In this document: piece by piece, positions 18,635-27,721 of the stretch
Position numbering within the stretch: the first letter of the stretch is position 1
How the letters are laid out: every line of letters begins with the position of its first letter
Assembly (NCBI RefSeq): GCF_000177075.1
Contig: NZ_ADEG01000041.1
Location: 1-60,799 of the forward strand
DNA from: Hoylesella buccalis ATCC 35310
GTDB taxonomy: Bacteria > Bacteroidota > Bacteroidia > Bacteroidales > Bacteroidaceae
Direction of reading: 5' to 3'
Length of the DNA: 60,799 nt
Made by a program: the position numbers and the translations under genes
Notes under the pieces: generated by a model
The model's input: only the letters and a program-made list of their open reading frames with translations
The model's database searches: none
What the model was told of the DNA's origin: nothing

Positions 18635-20839
18635 TTATTTCAGTTCGTCAATAAAGAAGTTTGCAATCTGCCGCATCAAGTGATTGCGAGTATTACCGCC
18701 ATAAATACTATGATTGCGGTTGGTATAATAAATCTCTTTAAAGTCTTTATCAGCCTGAACCAATGCCTCTGCATACTCAAATGTGTTTTGCGGATGCACG
18801 TTATCATCGGCCAGACCATGACAAATCAACAAAGCGCCATGCAGCTTTGCCGCCCGCTCTATCGGATTAACGGCATATCCATCGGGATTTTCTTTAGGTG
18901 TTCGCATGTATCGCTCTGTATAAACCGTGTCATAAAACTTCCAATTGGTAGGAGGCGCTACGGCAACACCAGCCTTGAACACGCCACGCCCCTCGCTCAT
19001 GCTCATCAGTGTATTGAAACCGCCATAGCTCCATCCCCAAATGCCAATGCGGTTCTTGTCCACATACGACTGCTTGCCAAGCCACAGAGCTGTTTCCACC
19101 TGATCTTTGGATTCTAATTCTCCTAACCGCTGATAAACCACTTTCTCGAACTCAGAACCTCTACCGCCAGTGCCTCTGCCATCAACACAAACGACAATGA
19201 AACCCTGTTGTGCCAGATAATAATCAAAAGCACCTCCCTGCCCCAAGGAACCCGCATTCCATGAGTTAATCACTTGTTGACTACCAGGTCCGCTATACTG
19301 AAAGAGGATAACCGGATATTGTTTAGAAGCATTGAATTGAGCGGGTTTCACCATCCATCCGTCCAACTTTACGCCCTCAGATGTGGTGAAAGAAAAAGTT
19401 TCCTTGGGTGTCCAACCGTAGTCTGCTGTTTTTTTCCGCAATGAAGCATTGTCAATCAGCGTGGACATCACCTTTCCTTTATTGTCCCGAACGGTATATA
19501 CATACGGATGATCGTAATCGCTCCATGTATTGATGAAGTATTGATAATCGCCAGAGAACTGCGCAACGTTCCACCCTTGTTGCTGCGTCAGTCGATCGGT
19601 CTTACCATTCTTGTGCGAAACATAAATCTGACGGTCGTGAGCATTCAGTGCGGCAGCTTGATAGTAAACATCACCGGTTTTTTCGTCGTAGCCATACCAA
19701 GCGGTAATGTCATAGGAACCATTCCCGATGGTTCTAATCATCTGACCGTTCATGTTATACAGATACCCTTTCATGTACCCGTCCCGATCACTGGGCAACA
19801 GAATGCTATTCTCACCAATGATGACACCTTCCATGGCCTCTTCCTTGACATACTTCGGCACACGCTCCTTGATCAACAGCGTGGCCACGGTACTCGATGG
19901 GTTAACGGCATACAAATGCATTTCATCCTGATGGCGGTTCAAGGTGTAAACGATAATCTTGTTGGGATCAGTCGTTGGCTTGATGCGGGGAACATAACCA
20001 TCGGCATCCAACGGAACCTGCAACTGGCGGGTTTGATGGCTCTTTACATCATAGCTCCACACCGTCACTTTTGAATTGTCCTGACCGGCCTTGGGATATT
20101 TATAAGTATATAGTCCCGGGTAATCAGCATATTGAGGCTGCTCAGGTCGCAAGCCCTTGAAAAGCTGCAAGGCATAACTCTTCACTTTTGACTCGTCGTA
20201 TTTAATCCAACAAATCTTGGTTCCATCGGCGTTGAAGCAGAATGAAAGATTGTGTCCAAACTCTTCTTCATTCACCCAATCAGGCACTCCATTGATGATT
20301 TCGTTAAACTTACCATCTTTCGTGACCTGACTTTCGGCGTTATCGTACAAGAGTTTAATGAGATGGATGTTGTTGTCACGCACGAAAGCAATCTGCCTAC
20401 TGTCGGCCGACCACACCGGAACCTGCTGCGGTCCACCCTCTGAAAGGGGTTCCAACTTTGTACTGGCAATGGTATAGATATAATACTGTGCCTTGAACGA
20501 ACGGCGATAAATACGTTCGGTCTTGGTCTGGATGAGCATTTTCGCTCCGTCTGGCGACAGGATGTACCCGTCGAACGAATCGATTTTCGCACCCATCGTA
20601 TGGTTCACGTCAAACAATACGGCCGTCTGTTTCCCCGTCTTGAACGAGAACCTGACAACACGTTCGCCGTCTTTGCTGATTCTTGCATACTGGTCGGTAC
20701 CCGCGATGGGTTTGATTCCACTCAAACGCTCTGCCGCAAAAGTGCCATCTTGGATGGCCTTCAGGGTGATTCGTTCGGCCGAATGGATGTTTGAGGTTGC
20801 CATGAACAGTGTTATAATCCCTAAAATGATCTTTTTCAT
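18635..20839 (-). CDS. Dipeptidyl peptidase IV (S9B)
   Basis: Secreted or periplasmic serine peptidase releasing X-Pro (or X-Ala) dipeptides, a role typical of peptide-using Bacteroidales. ATG 20839 is chosen because it starts a signal peptide (MKKIILGIITLFMATSNIHS); the reading frame stays open upstream but that part overlaps the opposite gene. The 734 residues comprise an N-terminal beta-propeller (to about 490) and an alpha/beta hydrolase domain with GIWGWSYGGF (nucleophile Ser), GLADDNVH (Asp) and NRNHSIYGG (His). The propeller's DWVNEEEFG stretch carries the paired Glu that bind the substrate amino group in DPP IV. Confidence 0.93.
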   Translation of the reverse strand: MKKIILGIITLFMATSNIHSAERITLKAIQDGTFAAERLSGIKPIAGTDQYARISKDGERVVRFSFKTGKQTAVLFDVNHTMGAKIDSFDGYILSPDGAKMLIQTKTERIYRRSFKAQYYIYTIASTKLEPLSEGGPQQVPVWSADSRQIAFVRDNNIHLIKLLYDNAESQVTKDGKFNEIINGVPDWVNEEEFGHNLSFCFNADGTKICWIKYDESKVKSYALQLFKGLRPEQPQYADYPGLYTYKYPKAGQDNSKVTVWSYDVKSHQTRQLQVPLDADGYVPRIKPTTDPNKIIVYTLNRHQDEMHLYAVNPSSTVATLLIKERVPKYVKEEAMEGVIIGENSILLPSDRDGYMKGYLYNMNGQMIRTIGNGSYDITAWYGYDEKTGDVYYQAAALNAHDRQIYVSHKNGKTDRLTQQQGWNVAQFSGDYQYFINTWSDYDHPYVYTVRDNKGKVMSTLIDNASLRKKTADYGWTPKETFSFTTSEGVKLDGWMVKPAQFNASKQYPVILFQYSGPGSQQVINSWNAGSLGQGGAFDYYLAQQGFIVVCVDGRGTGGRGSEFEKVVYQRLGELESKDQVETALWLGKQSYVDKNRIGIWGWSYGGFNTLMSMSEGRGVFKAGVAVAPPTNWKFYDTVYTERYMRTPKENPDGYAVNPIERAAKLHGALLICHGLADDNVHPQNTFEYAEALVQADKDFKEIYYTNRNHSIYGGNTRNHLMRQIANFFIDELK

Positions 20840-20903
20840 TCTGCTTGATTTCTTAATGCTAATGATTGCAAAGATAGGCAATTTTGCGTATTTTTGCAAG
20901 TGA

Positions 20904-21845
20904 ATGAAACAATTATATCGTGACTTTGGCTCGTGGATTCGCACGTATTTTGATGGTCCGGTGCAGAAGATTTCCGTTGACGCGGGCTTTACCTGTCCTA
21001 ATCGGGACGGCAAACTGTCAACAGGTGGCTGCACTTACTGTGACAACCGAGCGTTCAATCCCTCCTATTGCGATCCCAGGAAGACCATACAAGAACAGTT
21101 GGAAGATGGGAAGGCATTCTTCTCACGCAAGTATCACGGCATGAAATACCTCGCTTACTTTCAAGCTTACACCAATACTTACGCTTCTCTTGAATCACTC
21201 AAGCGCATGTATGAGGAGGCGTTGCTGGTGGAAGACGTCGTGGGAATCGTCATAGGAACCCGTCCCGACTGCATGAGCGACCAGCTGTTGGACTATTTGG
21301 AACAACTGAACAAGCACACTTTTCTCTTAATAGAATATGGTGTAGAAACGACCAACAACGACACGTTGCAGCGCATTCACCGAGGACACACCTTTGAATG
21401 CAGCAAAGCGACCATCGAAAAGACGCACGGGCGGGGCATCCTGACAGGCGCACACGTCATCATCGGACTGCCGGGCGAGTCGACCGAAGACAGCATTGGG
21501 CAAGCTCCCATCATCTCATCGCTGCCCATCGATGTGCTGAAAATTCACCAAATGCAGGTGATACGGCATACGCAACTGGCAAAACAATACGCTGAAGCCC
21601 CATTCCACACCTACACGGTAGACCAATATATTGACGTCATCATCCGCTACATAGAGCGTCTTCGAAATGACTTGGTACTCGAACGCTTTGTAAGCACGTC
21701 GCCAGCCAACAGAGTCGTCGCACCCAAATGGGGACTGAAGCCTTATGAATGGATGAATTTGTTGACCCAAAGAATGATTGAACGGAACACATGGCAAGGA
21801 AAGTTATGGCATCCATCCGCAAATATCACCATGGATGTTGAATGA
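20904..21845 (+). CDS. TIGR01212/YhcC family radical SAM protein
   Basis: The 313 residues carry cysteines C31, C43 and C46 in FTCPNRDGKLSTGGCTYC, the unusual CX11CX2C spacing of the YhcC family rather than CX3CX2C. The IIGLPGESTED stretch of the SAM barrel is present. The reaction of this family is not established to my knowledge. It is transcribed away from the DPP IV gene, with a 64-base shared upstream region. No SPASM domain is seen, so it is unlikely to be a peptide-modifying partner of the PqqD-like protein. Confidence 0.85.
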   Translation: MKQLYRDFGSWIRTYFDGPVQKISVDAGFTCPNRDGKLSTGGCTYCDNRAFNPSYCDPRKTIQEQLEDGKAFFSRKYHGMKYLAYFQAYTNTYASLESLKRMYEEALLVEDVVGIVIGTRPDCMSDQLLDYLEQLNKHTFLLIEYGVETTNNDTLQRIHRGHTFECSKATIEKTHGRGILTGAHVIIGLPGESTEDSIGQAPIISSLPIDVLKIHQMQVIRHTQLAKQYAEAPFHTYTVDQYIDVIIRYIERLRNDLVLERFVSTSPANRVVAPKWGLKPYEWMNLLTQRMIERNTWQGKLWHPSANITMDVE

Positions 21846-22376
21846 TGTTCGCAACTTTCTTCAATGCTGAATTTTCTTGACAACACCCTGCTCATATTTC
21901 GCTTGTAAACAAGCAAACGGTCCGCACGGCTCAAATAAGCGAAATATGGCGCAATTTTCTATCACATTGAAGCACAATTCATTGCGGAGCCATTACCTAA
22001 TTTCCAGACCGTTCATTACGCTGTTACGGAACAAAAGCATTGCTTTAAGAGCCTAAAGTCATAGCTATTGTCCTTCAATGGCATGACACTTGGCTCCTAA
22101 AAAGCTACATCTATCAGCATAATCTCTATGCTTTAGTCCCAACACTCGGTCTTTTTTCCCAAAAAAAGAGCTTTCTTACTCCCTGTTGGCCTATTGATTT
22201 TTTCTATAAGGAGATTTTTCAAAGGTAGTTTTTTGGTTATTTTTTTGGACAAATACAGAAAACTCAAAGAAAAGAGCAACGTACAAAGGATATATCATAT
22301 ATTTTGCTTATCTTCGTAACATCAATATTCATCACACGTTCGGGCATAGACCCGAATGCTTAAAAACAATATAAAT
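21846..22376. other. Intergenic region with dispersed-repeat-like sequence
   Basis: No gene is seen in these 531 bases. At 21872-21948 a T-rich word followed by TTGACAAC and CATATTTCGC resembles 29543-29575. Within it, CATATTTCGCTTGT (21893-21906) and ATAAGCGAAATATG (21935-21948) form an inverted repeat with one mismatch. CAAAAGCATTG follows at 22032, as it does at 29705 in the other copy at nearly the same distance. The rest is AT-rich and contains the unmapped promoter of bcp. Confidence 0.45.
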
Positions 22377-22826
22377 ATGAAGATAGGAGACAAGGCGCCC
22401 GAGATATTGGGACGCGACCAAGACGGTAATGAACTGAAGTTGGATGATTTCAAAGGCCAGAAATTGGTGTTGTATTTCTACCCAAAGGACAGCACGCCCG
22501 GATGTACCACCGAAGCTTGTAACCTGCGCGACAACTATGAACGCTTTTTAGCCCAAGGCTATGCCGTAGTGGGCGTTAGCGTGCAAGACGAGAAATCGCA
22601 CAAGAAGTTCATTGAGAAGCACCAGCTACCCTTCCCGCTGATTGCTGACACAGAAAAGACGCTCAATAATGCTTTTGGTGTTTGGGGCGAGAAAAACATG
22701 TATGGAAGAAAGTACATGGGAACCTTCCGCACCACCTTCATCATTGATGAGGAAGGAAAGATAGAGCGCATTATCACGCCGAAAGAAATCAAGGTGAAGG
22801 AACACGCCCAGCAGATACTTGACTAA
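22377..22826 (+). CDS. bcp: Peroxiredoxin, BCP/PrxQ type
   Basis: Thiol peroxidase that reduces hydrogen and organic peroxides in the cytoplasm. From ATG 22377 the protein has 149 residues, the family norm; an ATG seven codons upstream (22356) is also possible. The peroxidatic cysteine C43 and resolving cysteine C48 lie in PKDSTPGCTTEACNLRD, the five-residue spacing of the atypical two-Cys PrxQ class. The FRTTFIIDEEGKI strand near the C-terminus is conserved. It converges on the NusG-like gene with 23 bases between stops. Confidence 0.93.
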   Translation: MKIGDKAPEILGRDQDGNELKLDDFKGQKLVLYFYPKDSTPGCTTEACNLRDNYERFLAQGYAVVGVSVQDEKSHKKFIEKHQLPFPLIADTEKTLNNAFGVWGEKNMYGRKYMGTFRTTFIIDEEGKIERIITPKEIKVKEHAQQILD

Positions 22827-22849
22827 CACTGGATTAATTTGTGGTTTCA

Positions 22850-23452
22850 TCAAGGCTGCAAAGGCTTGCAACACCAGCGGGCCACCTTCAGCATCACGCC
22901 CATACAGGGTATCTCCTTCAAGAGAAAATACTTTTTGTTGCTGCGGACCAACCTGCCACTCAGGCCTTTCAGCGGGCCATACTTGACATAAACAGGAGTG
23001 CCAGGCTTTAATTTTGCTTGTTCTTCGCTCAAGAATTTACGCATAGCAATCTCGGGATTGCACATGGCTTGGAACTCAAACATCTGCTTAGCCGGAATCT
23101 CATAATACTTACTGTCATCCTTGCTTTTACGGATGACAGAAGATTTGAAGGGTGCATCCATCAGCAATTGCCGTATGGCCTTTTCGGGTTTGCTTTTCTT
23201 AATGAATACCAAATTTCGAACGACAGGCCGCAGTTGTTGACGGATGTGATGGTCTTTGTCCTCAACGTCCACATATTCCATCGGTATGAAATAATGCAAC
23301 TGCTGCTCAGTCAGATAATCCATCACCAACTGAGGCTTTGCCATGAACAGCCTTACGGCAAACCATGGCAACGTATCTTCTTCATGCTGTTGAGGAAAGA
23401 TGGAAGCTGATGACGTATTTTCCCCTGGTTGACAATCTGGCTTGCTTTCCAT
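22850..23452 (-). CDS. NusG-like (UpxY-type) transcription antiterminator
   Basis: The 200-residue protein has a NusG N-terminal fold (PWFAVRLFMAKPQLVMDYLTEQ through RNLVFI) and a C-terminal KOW-like part (KPGTPVYVKYGPLKGLSGRLV). This is the build of UpxY/LoaP regulators, which act on a nearby long operon. The start at 23452 lies two bases after the trpF stop. No capsule or other long polysaccharide operon is next to it, so its target is unknown. The product is too divergent and too isolated to be the housekeeping NusG. Confidence 0.75.
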   Translation of the reverse strand: MESKPDCQPGENTSSASIFPQQHEEDTLPWFAVRLFMAKPQLVMDYLTEQQLHYFIPMEYVDVEDKDHHIRQQLRPVVRNLVFIKKSKPEKAIRQLLMDAPFKSSVIRKSKDDSKYYEIPAKQMFEFQAMCNPEIAMRKFLSEEQAKLKPGTPVYVKYGPLKGLSGRLVRSNKKYFLLKEIPCMGVMLKVARWCCKPLQP

Positions 23453-23454
23453 AA

Positions 23455-24162
23455 CTACGACCGTATTGCTTGGATAAAAGAGCGTAGCATCTCCACATCT
23501 TTCACGCCAGGTGCTGTTTCGAAACAACGATTCAAGTTAACACCTGCGAACAAAGGATGATTGAACAGCTTGATGCGTTGCGCATCTTCGGGGCCAATGC
23601 TGCCTCCTAATAAGAATGGCGTAGTGCCTTCGTACTTCTCCAAGAGTGTCCAGTTGGGCTTTTTACCTTGGCATTCCTCCTCTTCGGCAGACGGAACGAA
23701 AAGAAACAGGTCGACTACGCCCTCAAACTCTTTACACTGTTCCAAATCTTTTTGGGATGATATGGACAAGGTCTTGATAATCTTGATGTTTGGTTGGATA
23801 TCGGGTTTGAGTGTACGAAGCAGATTCTCTATCATCACCCTGCTTTCGTTTCCGTTCAATTGAACGTAATCAAGACTGTAATTGTAGACGCGCGTCACGA
23901 TGGTCTGCGGCATGTCGTCTGCGAACACGCCTACTCGTTCAATGCGATCAGCGACAGACTGTGGCTCCTGCTTTTGCATTCCTTTGGCCAAGCGTTCTTC
24001 ACTATAATCGGGTATGATGCCGGCCATGCTGCTGATCATCTCCACATAACGAGGAGAATGGGGAATGAAGTTGAAGCCCATCATGTTGATGTCCAAGGCT
24101 GATACGGCGCGAATGTTGTCGGTATCACGCATACCGCACACTTTTATTTTCATTTTGTTCAT
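23455..24162 (-). CDS. trpF: Phosphoribosylanthranilate isomerase
   Basis: Third tryptophan-pathway step. The 235 residues start with KIKVCGMRD, carrying the catalytic cysteine, and end with AGVNLNRCFETAPGVKD, carrying the catalytic aspartate. LLGGSIGPEDA is the phosphate-binding loop. Segments at about 65-80 and 155-170 are longer than usual. A start three codons later (24153) is equally possible. No other trp gene is in the window; instead the gene is coupled to the NusG-like regulator, an unusual pairing. Confidence 0.85.
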   Translation of the reverse strand: MNKMKIKVCGMRDTDNIRAVSALDINMMGFNFIPHSPRYVEMISSMAGIIPDYSEERLAKGMQKQEPQSVADRIERVGVFADDMPQTIVTRVYNYSLDYVQLNGNESRVMIENLLRTLKPDIQPNIKIIKTLSISSQKDLEQCKEFEGVVDLFLFVPSAEEEECQGKKPNWTLLEKYEGTTPFLLGGSIGPEDAQRIKLFNHPLFAGVNLNRCFETAPGVKDVEMLRSFIQAIRS

Positions 24163-24426
24163 TCAATGTTAAAATGATGTTGAACTCGACAAATGTACGA
24201 ATTTATTTCGACAAACATCTTGAAGTGATTCATATAAATTGGATTTAGAGGCTCTTACCCCGCATCCTAAAGCCCTACAGAAGGCGACAGAAGGTGCGAA
24301 AGAGAATGAAATGAATCTGGTTGGAGCCGCAAAAAAAACTTTCACCTTATTATATAAGAGGCTCATCATTAACCGCCACACAAAAATATTGAAGTAAGAA
24401 TGTAATAAAGATATAGCTGGAACGTT

Positions 24427-24588
24427 ATGATAATAACAAAGACATTATCAAAAATACAGCCTATGAAGTATTTTACATCGGAAGAACTGAAACCCTCGGA
24501 GGTCACGCTGAACTTGCTCAGACAGTTGGCTCGCACATACAGGGTAGTTGACATTGATAACAAGAAGGCATCCTATTGTCTCAATTAA
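24427..24588 (+). CDS. Small protein upstream of rpe
   Basis: A 53-codon ORF whose product contains MKYFTSEELKPSEVTLNLL followed by RQLARTYRVVDIDNKK. It opens at ATG 24427 or, more likely, at ATG 24463 giving 41 residues. The composition is protein-like, with an amphipathic helix expected around KPSEVTLNLLRQLAR. Fifteen bases separate it from rpe, so it is probably co-transcribed. I do not know its function. Similar short helical ORFs are widespread in Bacteroidales as far as I recall; this needs a search. Confidence 0.6.
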   Translation: MIITKTLSKIQPMKYFTSEELKPSEVTLNLLRQLARTYRVVDIDNKKASYCLN

Positions 24589-24603
24589 TGCCCAAAAACG
24601 CAA

Positions 24604-25296
24604 ATGAAGAACATTCTTATTTCTCCCTCACTCCTATCGGCTGACTTTACAAACCTCAAGTCAGACGTCGAAATGATTAACCGCAGTGAGGCCGACTGGC
24701 TTCACATGGATGTCATGGATGGCGTGTTTGTGCCAAATATTTCATTTGGTTTTCCCGTCATCAGTGCCGTCTCGAAAATCTGTAAGAAGCCGCTCGACGT
24801 TCACTTGATGATTGTACAACCCGAGCGATACATCGAACAAACGGCCAAGGCTGGCGCCTATATCATGTCCGTTCAATACGAAGCGTGCACCCATCTGCAC
24901 CGTACCATTCAGCAAATCCATGCGGCTGGCATGAAAGCCGGCGTGGTATTGAATCCTTCCACGCCCGTTCATCTGCTGGAAGACATCATCTGTGACGTTG
25001 ACTTGGTATTGCTTATGAGCGTCAATCCTGGCTTTGGTGGACAAACATTCATCGAGAACACCATCAATAAGGTAAAGCGTCTCCGCAAGCTCATGGATGA
25101 ATGTGGATCTAAAGCTCTTATTGAGGTTGATGGAGGTGTACAGGGTGAAACCGCTCCGCGACTTGTTCAAGCAGGTGCAGACGTACTGGTGAGTGGCAGC
25201 TATGTGTTCAAATCAGAGGATCCAGAGAATACCATCAAACAGTTGAAGTCACTTTCTACAAGCCAAGAAAGTGAAGAAAGACCCTCGAGAACTTAA
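24604..25296 (+). CDS. rpe: Ribulose-phosphate 3-epimerase
   Basis: Interconverts ribulose 5-phosphate and xylulose 5-phosphate in the pentose phosphate pathway. The 230 residues start ISPSLLSADFTNL and contain the metal-binding HMDVMDGVFVPNISFG, VHLMI, LMSVNPGFGGQ and EVDGGVQ motifs of the TIM barrel. The C-terminal tail of about 12 residues (SQESEERPSRT) is polar and probably unstructured. A hairpin follows the gene. Confidence 0.96.
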   Translation: MKNILISPSLLSADFTNLKSDVEMINRSEADWLHMDVMDGVFVPNISFGFPVISAVSKICKKPLDVHLMIVQPERYIEQTAKAGAYIMSVQYEACTHLHRTIQQIHAAGMKAGVVLNPSTPVHLLEDIICDVDLVLLMSVNPGFGGQTFIENTINKVKRLRKLMDECGSKALIEVDGGVQGETAPRLVQAGADVLVSGSYVFKSEDPENTIKQLKSLSTSQESEERPSRT

Positions 25297-25306
25297 CATA
25301 ATCATG

Positions 25307-25342
25307 GAGCAAGAAGAAGAAAAATTCGAATTCTTCTTGCTC
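25307..25342. terminator. Hairpin between rpe and the ECF sigma gene
   Basis: GAGCAAGAAGAA (25307-25318) and TTCTTCTTGCTC (25331-25342) pair perfectly over twelve bases. It lies between convergent genes and may end both transcripts, although neither side has a real T-run. Confidence 0.6.
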
Positions 25343-25366
25343 AATTGGAGTGCATGAGCGGCCTGA

Positions 25367-25963
25367 TTACATCATTCGTAATTCCATCTGATGCTCCTGA
25401 GCCATCTTCCTCAGATTGATGATGGCATAACGCATGCGCCCCAAGGCTGTATTGATACTTACATTTGTGGTGTCAGCAATCTCTTTAAACGACAGCTGCT
25501 GATAGAATCGCATGTACACAACTTCACGCTGAGCGGTGGGTAAAAGGTTCATCATCTTCTTGACATCGCAGAGAATCTGTTCGTTGACAAACTTGCTCTC
25601 AATGTTCTCGTCCAACAATTCCTTACTGCCAAAGTTTGACAAGTCATTGTCTTCTGTAGCCTCGACAATCTTTTCAGACTTCTGTTCGCGGTACATGTCC
25701 ATGATGATATTATGGGCAATGCGCATGACCCATGCGCAGAACTTACCCGTAACGGTATACTTCCCCTGCTGTAACTTGGTGATGACCTTCACAAAGGTTT
25801 CTTGAAAGACATCGTCAGCCACATCCCTATCCCTTACAACAAACAGGATATAAGAGAATATCTTCGACTGATTGCGCGACAATAATAAATCAAAAGCGTA
25901 GTTATTACCATTGATATAGGCCACTGCCAATTCCTCATCTGACAGCTCATTCAGCTTCCTCAT
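25367..25963 (-). CDS. ECF-type RNA polymerase sigma factor
   Basis: The 198 residues have sigma region 2 (YAFDLLLSRNQSKIFSYILFV through DDVFQETFVKV) and region 4 (LPTAQREVVYMRFYQQLSFKEIADTTNVSINTALGRMR-type helix-turn-helix). There is no region 3, as in ECF factors. No anti-sigma gene is adjacent: the neighbour transcribed before it encodes a DUF4230 protein 200 bases away. Control is therefore not obvious from context. The insert at about residues 85-110 (SEKIVEATEDNDLSNFGSKE) is acidic and flexible. Confidence 0.9.
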   Translation of the reverse strand: MRKLNELSDEELAVAYINGNNYAFDLLLSRNQSKIFSYILFVVRDRDVADDVFQETFVKVITKLQQGKYTVTGKFCAWVMRIAHNIIMDMYREQKSEKIVEATEDNDLSNFGSKELLDENIESKFVNEQILCDVKKMMNLLPTAQREVVYMRFYQQLSFKEIADTTNVSINTALGRMRYAIINLRKMAQEHQMELRMM

Positions 25964-26163
25964 TTTCTTAAAAATTTGATTCTAAGTAAATGTATATCTA
26001 TAGGCAATGAGATTTATTTGTTATAAAACCTTTCAAGATGTGCACAAAGTTAAACGAATTTAATGACTCCACCAAATTAAATAACGAAAATATGCGCAAG
26101 ATACTTTACTTTTCCGAAAAGAATCAGTTGCCTTATTGTGTGTTTTCAGCAATCGAGCATGGC

Positions 26164-26811
26164 TTATTGACTGCGCTTTTCTTTTGTATATGGCTTATTG
26201 CGAATGATGACATTTTCAAATCCCATGGATTTCATCAACTGGTAGAACTGGCGTGAGGCGTTGCGCTCTGCACTCTTGATGTTTGGTGTTGTCAAGCATC
26301 GGTCAATCATAGCTTGATAGGCTCTTCGGTAAAGATCGTCACGATCTTTAGCCTTCCACTCGCCCTTTTCAAAGAAAGACTTGGTGCGAGCCTCATCGAT
26401 AAAGTTGTGATCCAACAGTTTGACGGGTGGTAACATAACGACGATAGAATCTCCTTGAGGCTCTATAAAATCTTCACCTGCATCTTGTAAGTCAATACCC
26501 AACCGCAAAGTACCATAATAAATACGAACCAATTCGGCATCACCGAAGAAGCCATGCCTAACTGTGTCAATGATTTCTTCGTTGTTGATGGTCAAAAACT
26601 CCCATTGTCCAATGTCACGAATACTCTGTATCTGCGTGGGGGTGATATTGATTTTGTCATCCTTTGACAGTTCGAACCTATTGTCTTTATTAAGATACAC
26701 TAACACAATGCCCACCAACAGCAAGATCGTAATCACGAAAAAAATAGTCTTCCTTGATATCTTGGACAGGCGGTTGAGCAAGTTGTGTCTTTTATTGTTA
26801 TTCGTTTCCAT
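26164..26811 (-). CDS. DUF4230 membrane-anchored protein
   Basis: The 215 residues start METNNNKRHN and have one membrane helix (TIFFVITILLLVGIVLVYL, about 22-40), followed by a DUF4230-like domain outside the membrane with ELVRIYYGTLRLGIDL and DSIVVMLPPVKLLD. Function is unknown. The ATG at 26811 overlaps the end of the upstream DUF4230 lipoprotein by 14 bases, so the two related proteins are made together. An upstream in-frame start would lie deeper in that gene and is rejected. Confidence 0.72.
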   Translation of the reverse strand: METNNNKRHNLLNRLSKISRKTIFFVITILLLVGIVLVYLNKDNRFELSKDDKINITPTQIQSIRDIGQWEFLTINNEEIIDTVRHGFFGDAELVRIYYGTLRLGIDLQDAGEDFIEPQGDSIVVMLPPVKLLDHNFIDEARTKSFFEKGEWKAKDRDDLYRRAYQAMIDRCLTTPNIKSAERNASRQFYQLMKSMGFENVIIRNKPYTKEKRSQ

Positions 26812-27469
26812 GTTCAATCGTTGTTTTGTCAAGAAGAGTCTTAATGTCATCCAATGTGAATTGCTTTCGGAAAGAGATGGTGATGTCTTCCTCGCGATAC
26901 CCCATTTGCTCTATCATCGGTATCAACGTACGAGCAGCACTTTCACGAGCCATGTCAATAATGTCCAGTGAATTGATGTCATGGATGATGGCGTCACGCC
27001 CTTGTTGACCGTAGCTGGCGAGTTCTTCGTCAGAGAAGTTGCTACGAGTGAGGGCTACATACTGTTTGATTTCTTCATGATTGATGCGAGTAGACGTGAG
27101 TGTCACCCGAGGATCCGGTAAGATAATCTCAATTTTTTGTCCCTTCTTTTGCACGTTTTCTTCGCTGAAATTACTGAAATCGATGTATGCTTTCAGGGTG
27201 GCATCCATTGGAATGGCAATCTTCCGCCTGCCCAATGGAAGGTTGACACTAAAATCTTTCTTCATGAAAGAACCGTTGAGCTTCAGCTGGTCGTCATGTG
27301 TAACAATCTTGTGAACATGCACTTCTGTGGTATACAGTTTTGAACACTTTTGTATCTGCATCACCATGGTTGGAATCGTATCCATAGGAGCGATTCCCTC
27401 TTCTGTTTTATTGTGAGAACAGGAGCAAAAAGCAATGATGCAACTGAGGATAAATAGGTATGATCGCAT
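26798..27469 (-). CDS. DUF4230 lipoprotein
   Basis: The 223-residue protein begins with a short lipoprotein signal (MRSYLFILSCIIAFCSCSHNK; acylated cysteine probably C15 or C17). The rest resembles its downstream neighbour: YTTEVHVHKIVTHDD, IPMDATLKAYIDFS, and IEIILPDPRVTLTSTRI. A shared pattern with the second protein is a beta-rich N-terminal half and helical C-terminal half with a Tyr-Gly-rich turn. Function unknown. Tandem duplication followed by divergence of anchor type is the likely origin. Confidence 0.72.
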   Translation of the reverse strand: MRSYLFILSCIIAFCSCSHNKTEEGIAPMDTIPTMVMQIQKCSKLYTTEVHVHKIVTHDDQLKLNGSFMKKDFSVNLPLGRRKIAIPMDATLKAYIDFSNFSEENVQKKGQKIEIILPDPRVTLTSTRINHEEIKQYVALTRSNFSDEELASYGQQGRDAIIHDINSLDIIDMARESAARTLIPMIEQMGYREEDITISFRKQFTLDDIKTLLDKTTIEHGNE

Positions 27470-27628
27470 GTCTGTTTTGTGCGTGAACTGATGTAGAAAA
27501 CGCTGAAAGCTACATGGTGTAGCATTGACATTTTCGTATTATCGAGTAATATATATTGTACAAAAGTAGAAAAAATATTTGATAATGTCATGAAATGTGT
27601 CAAATTTATATTCTTCATTTTACATCTG

Positions 27629-27660
27629 GTTGCGTACTACAAAAATATGATGTAACTTTG
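27629..27660 (+). promoter_or_regulatory. Promoter of the PAP2 phosphatase gene
   Basis: TTG at 27630-27632, 20 bases, then TAACTTTG at 27653-27660. The expected start is near 27667, about 55 bases before the ATG. Confidence 0.65.
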
Positions 27661-27721
27661 CAAACTCAAACAGATTCCATTATTCTACAATGGTCTGTGA
27701 GCAACTATTATATCATCGTAA

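Noticed and set aside
20904..21845. Radical SAM partner of the PqqD-like protein
   Set aside because: It belongs to the YhcC family with CX11CX2C and lacks a SPASM domain; it is divergent from DPP IV and 2.4 kb from the trio.
22850..23452. Housekeeping nusG
   Set aside because: Genuine nusG lies with secE and ribosomal genes; this copy is divergent and follows trpF.
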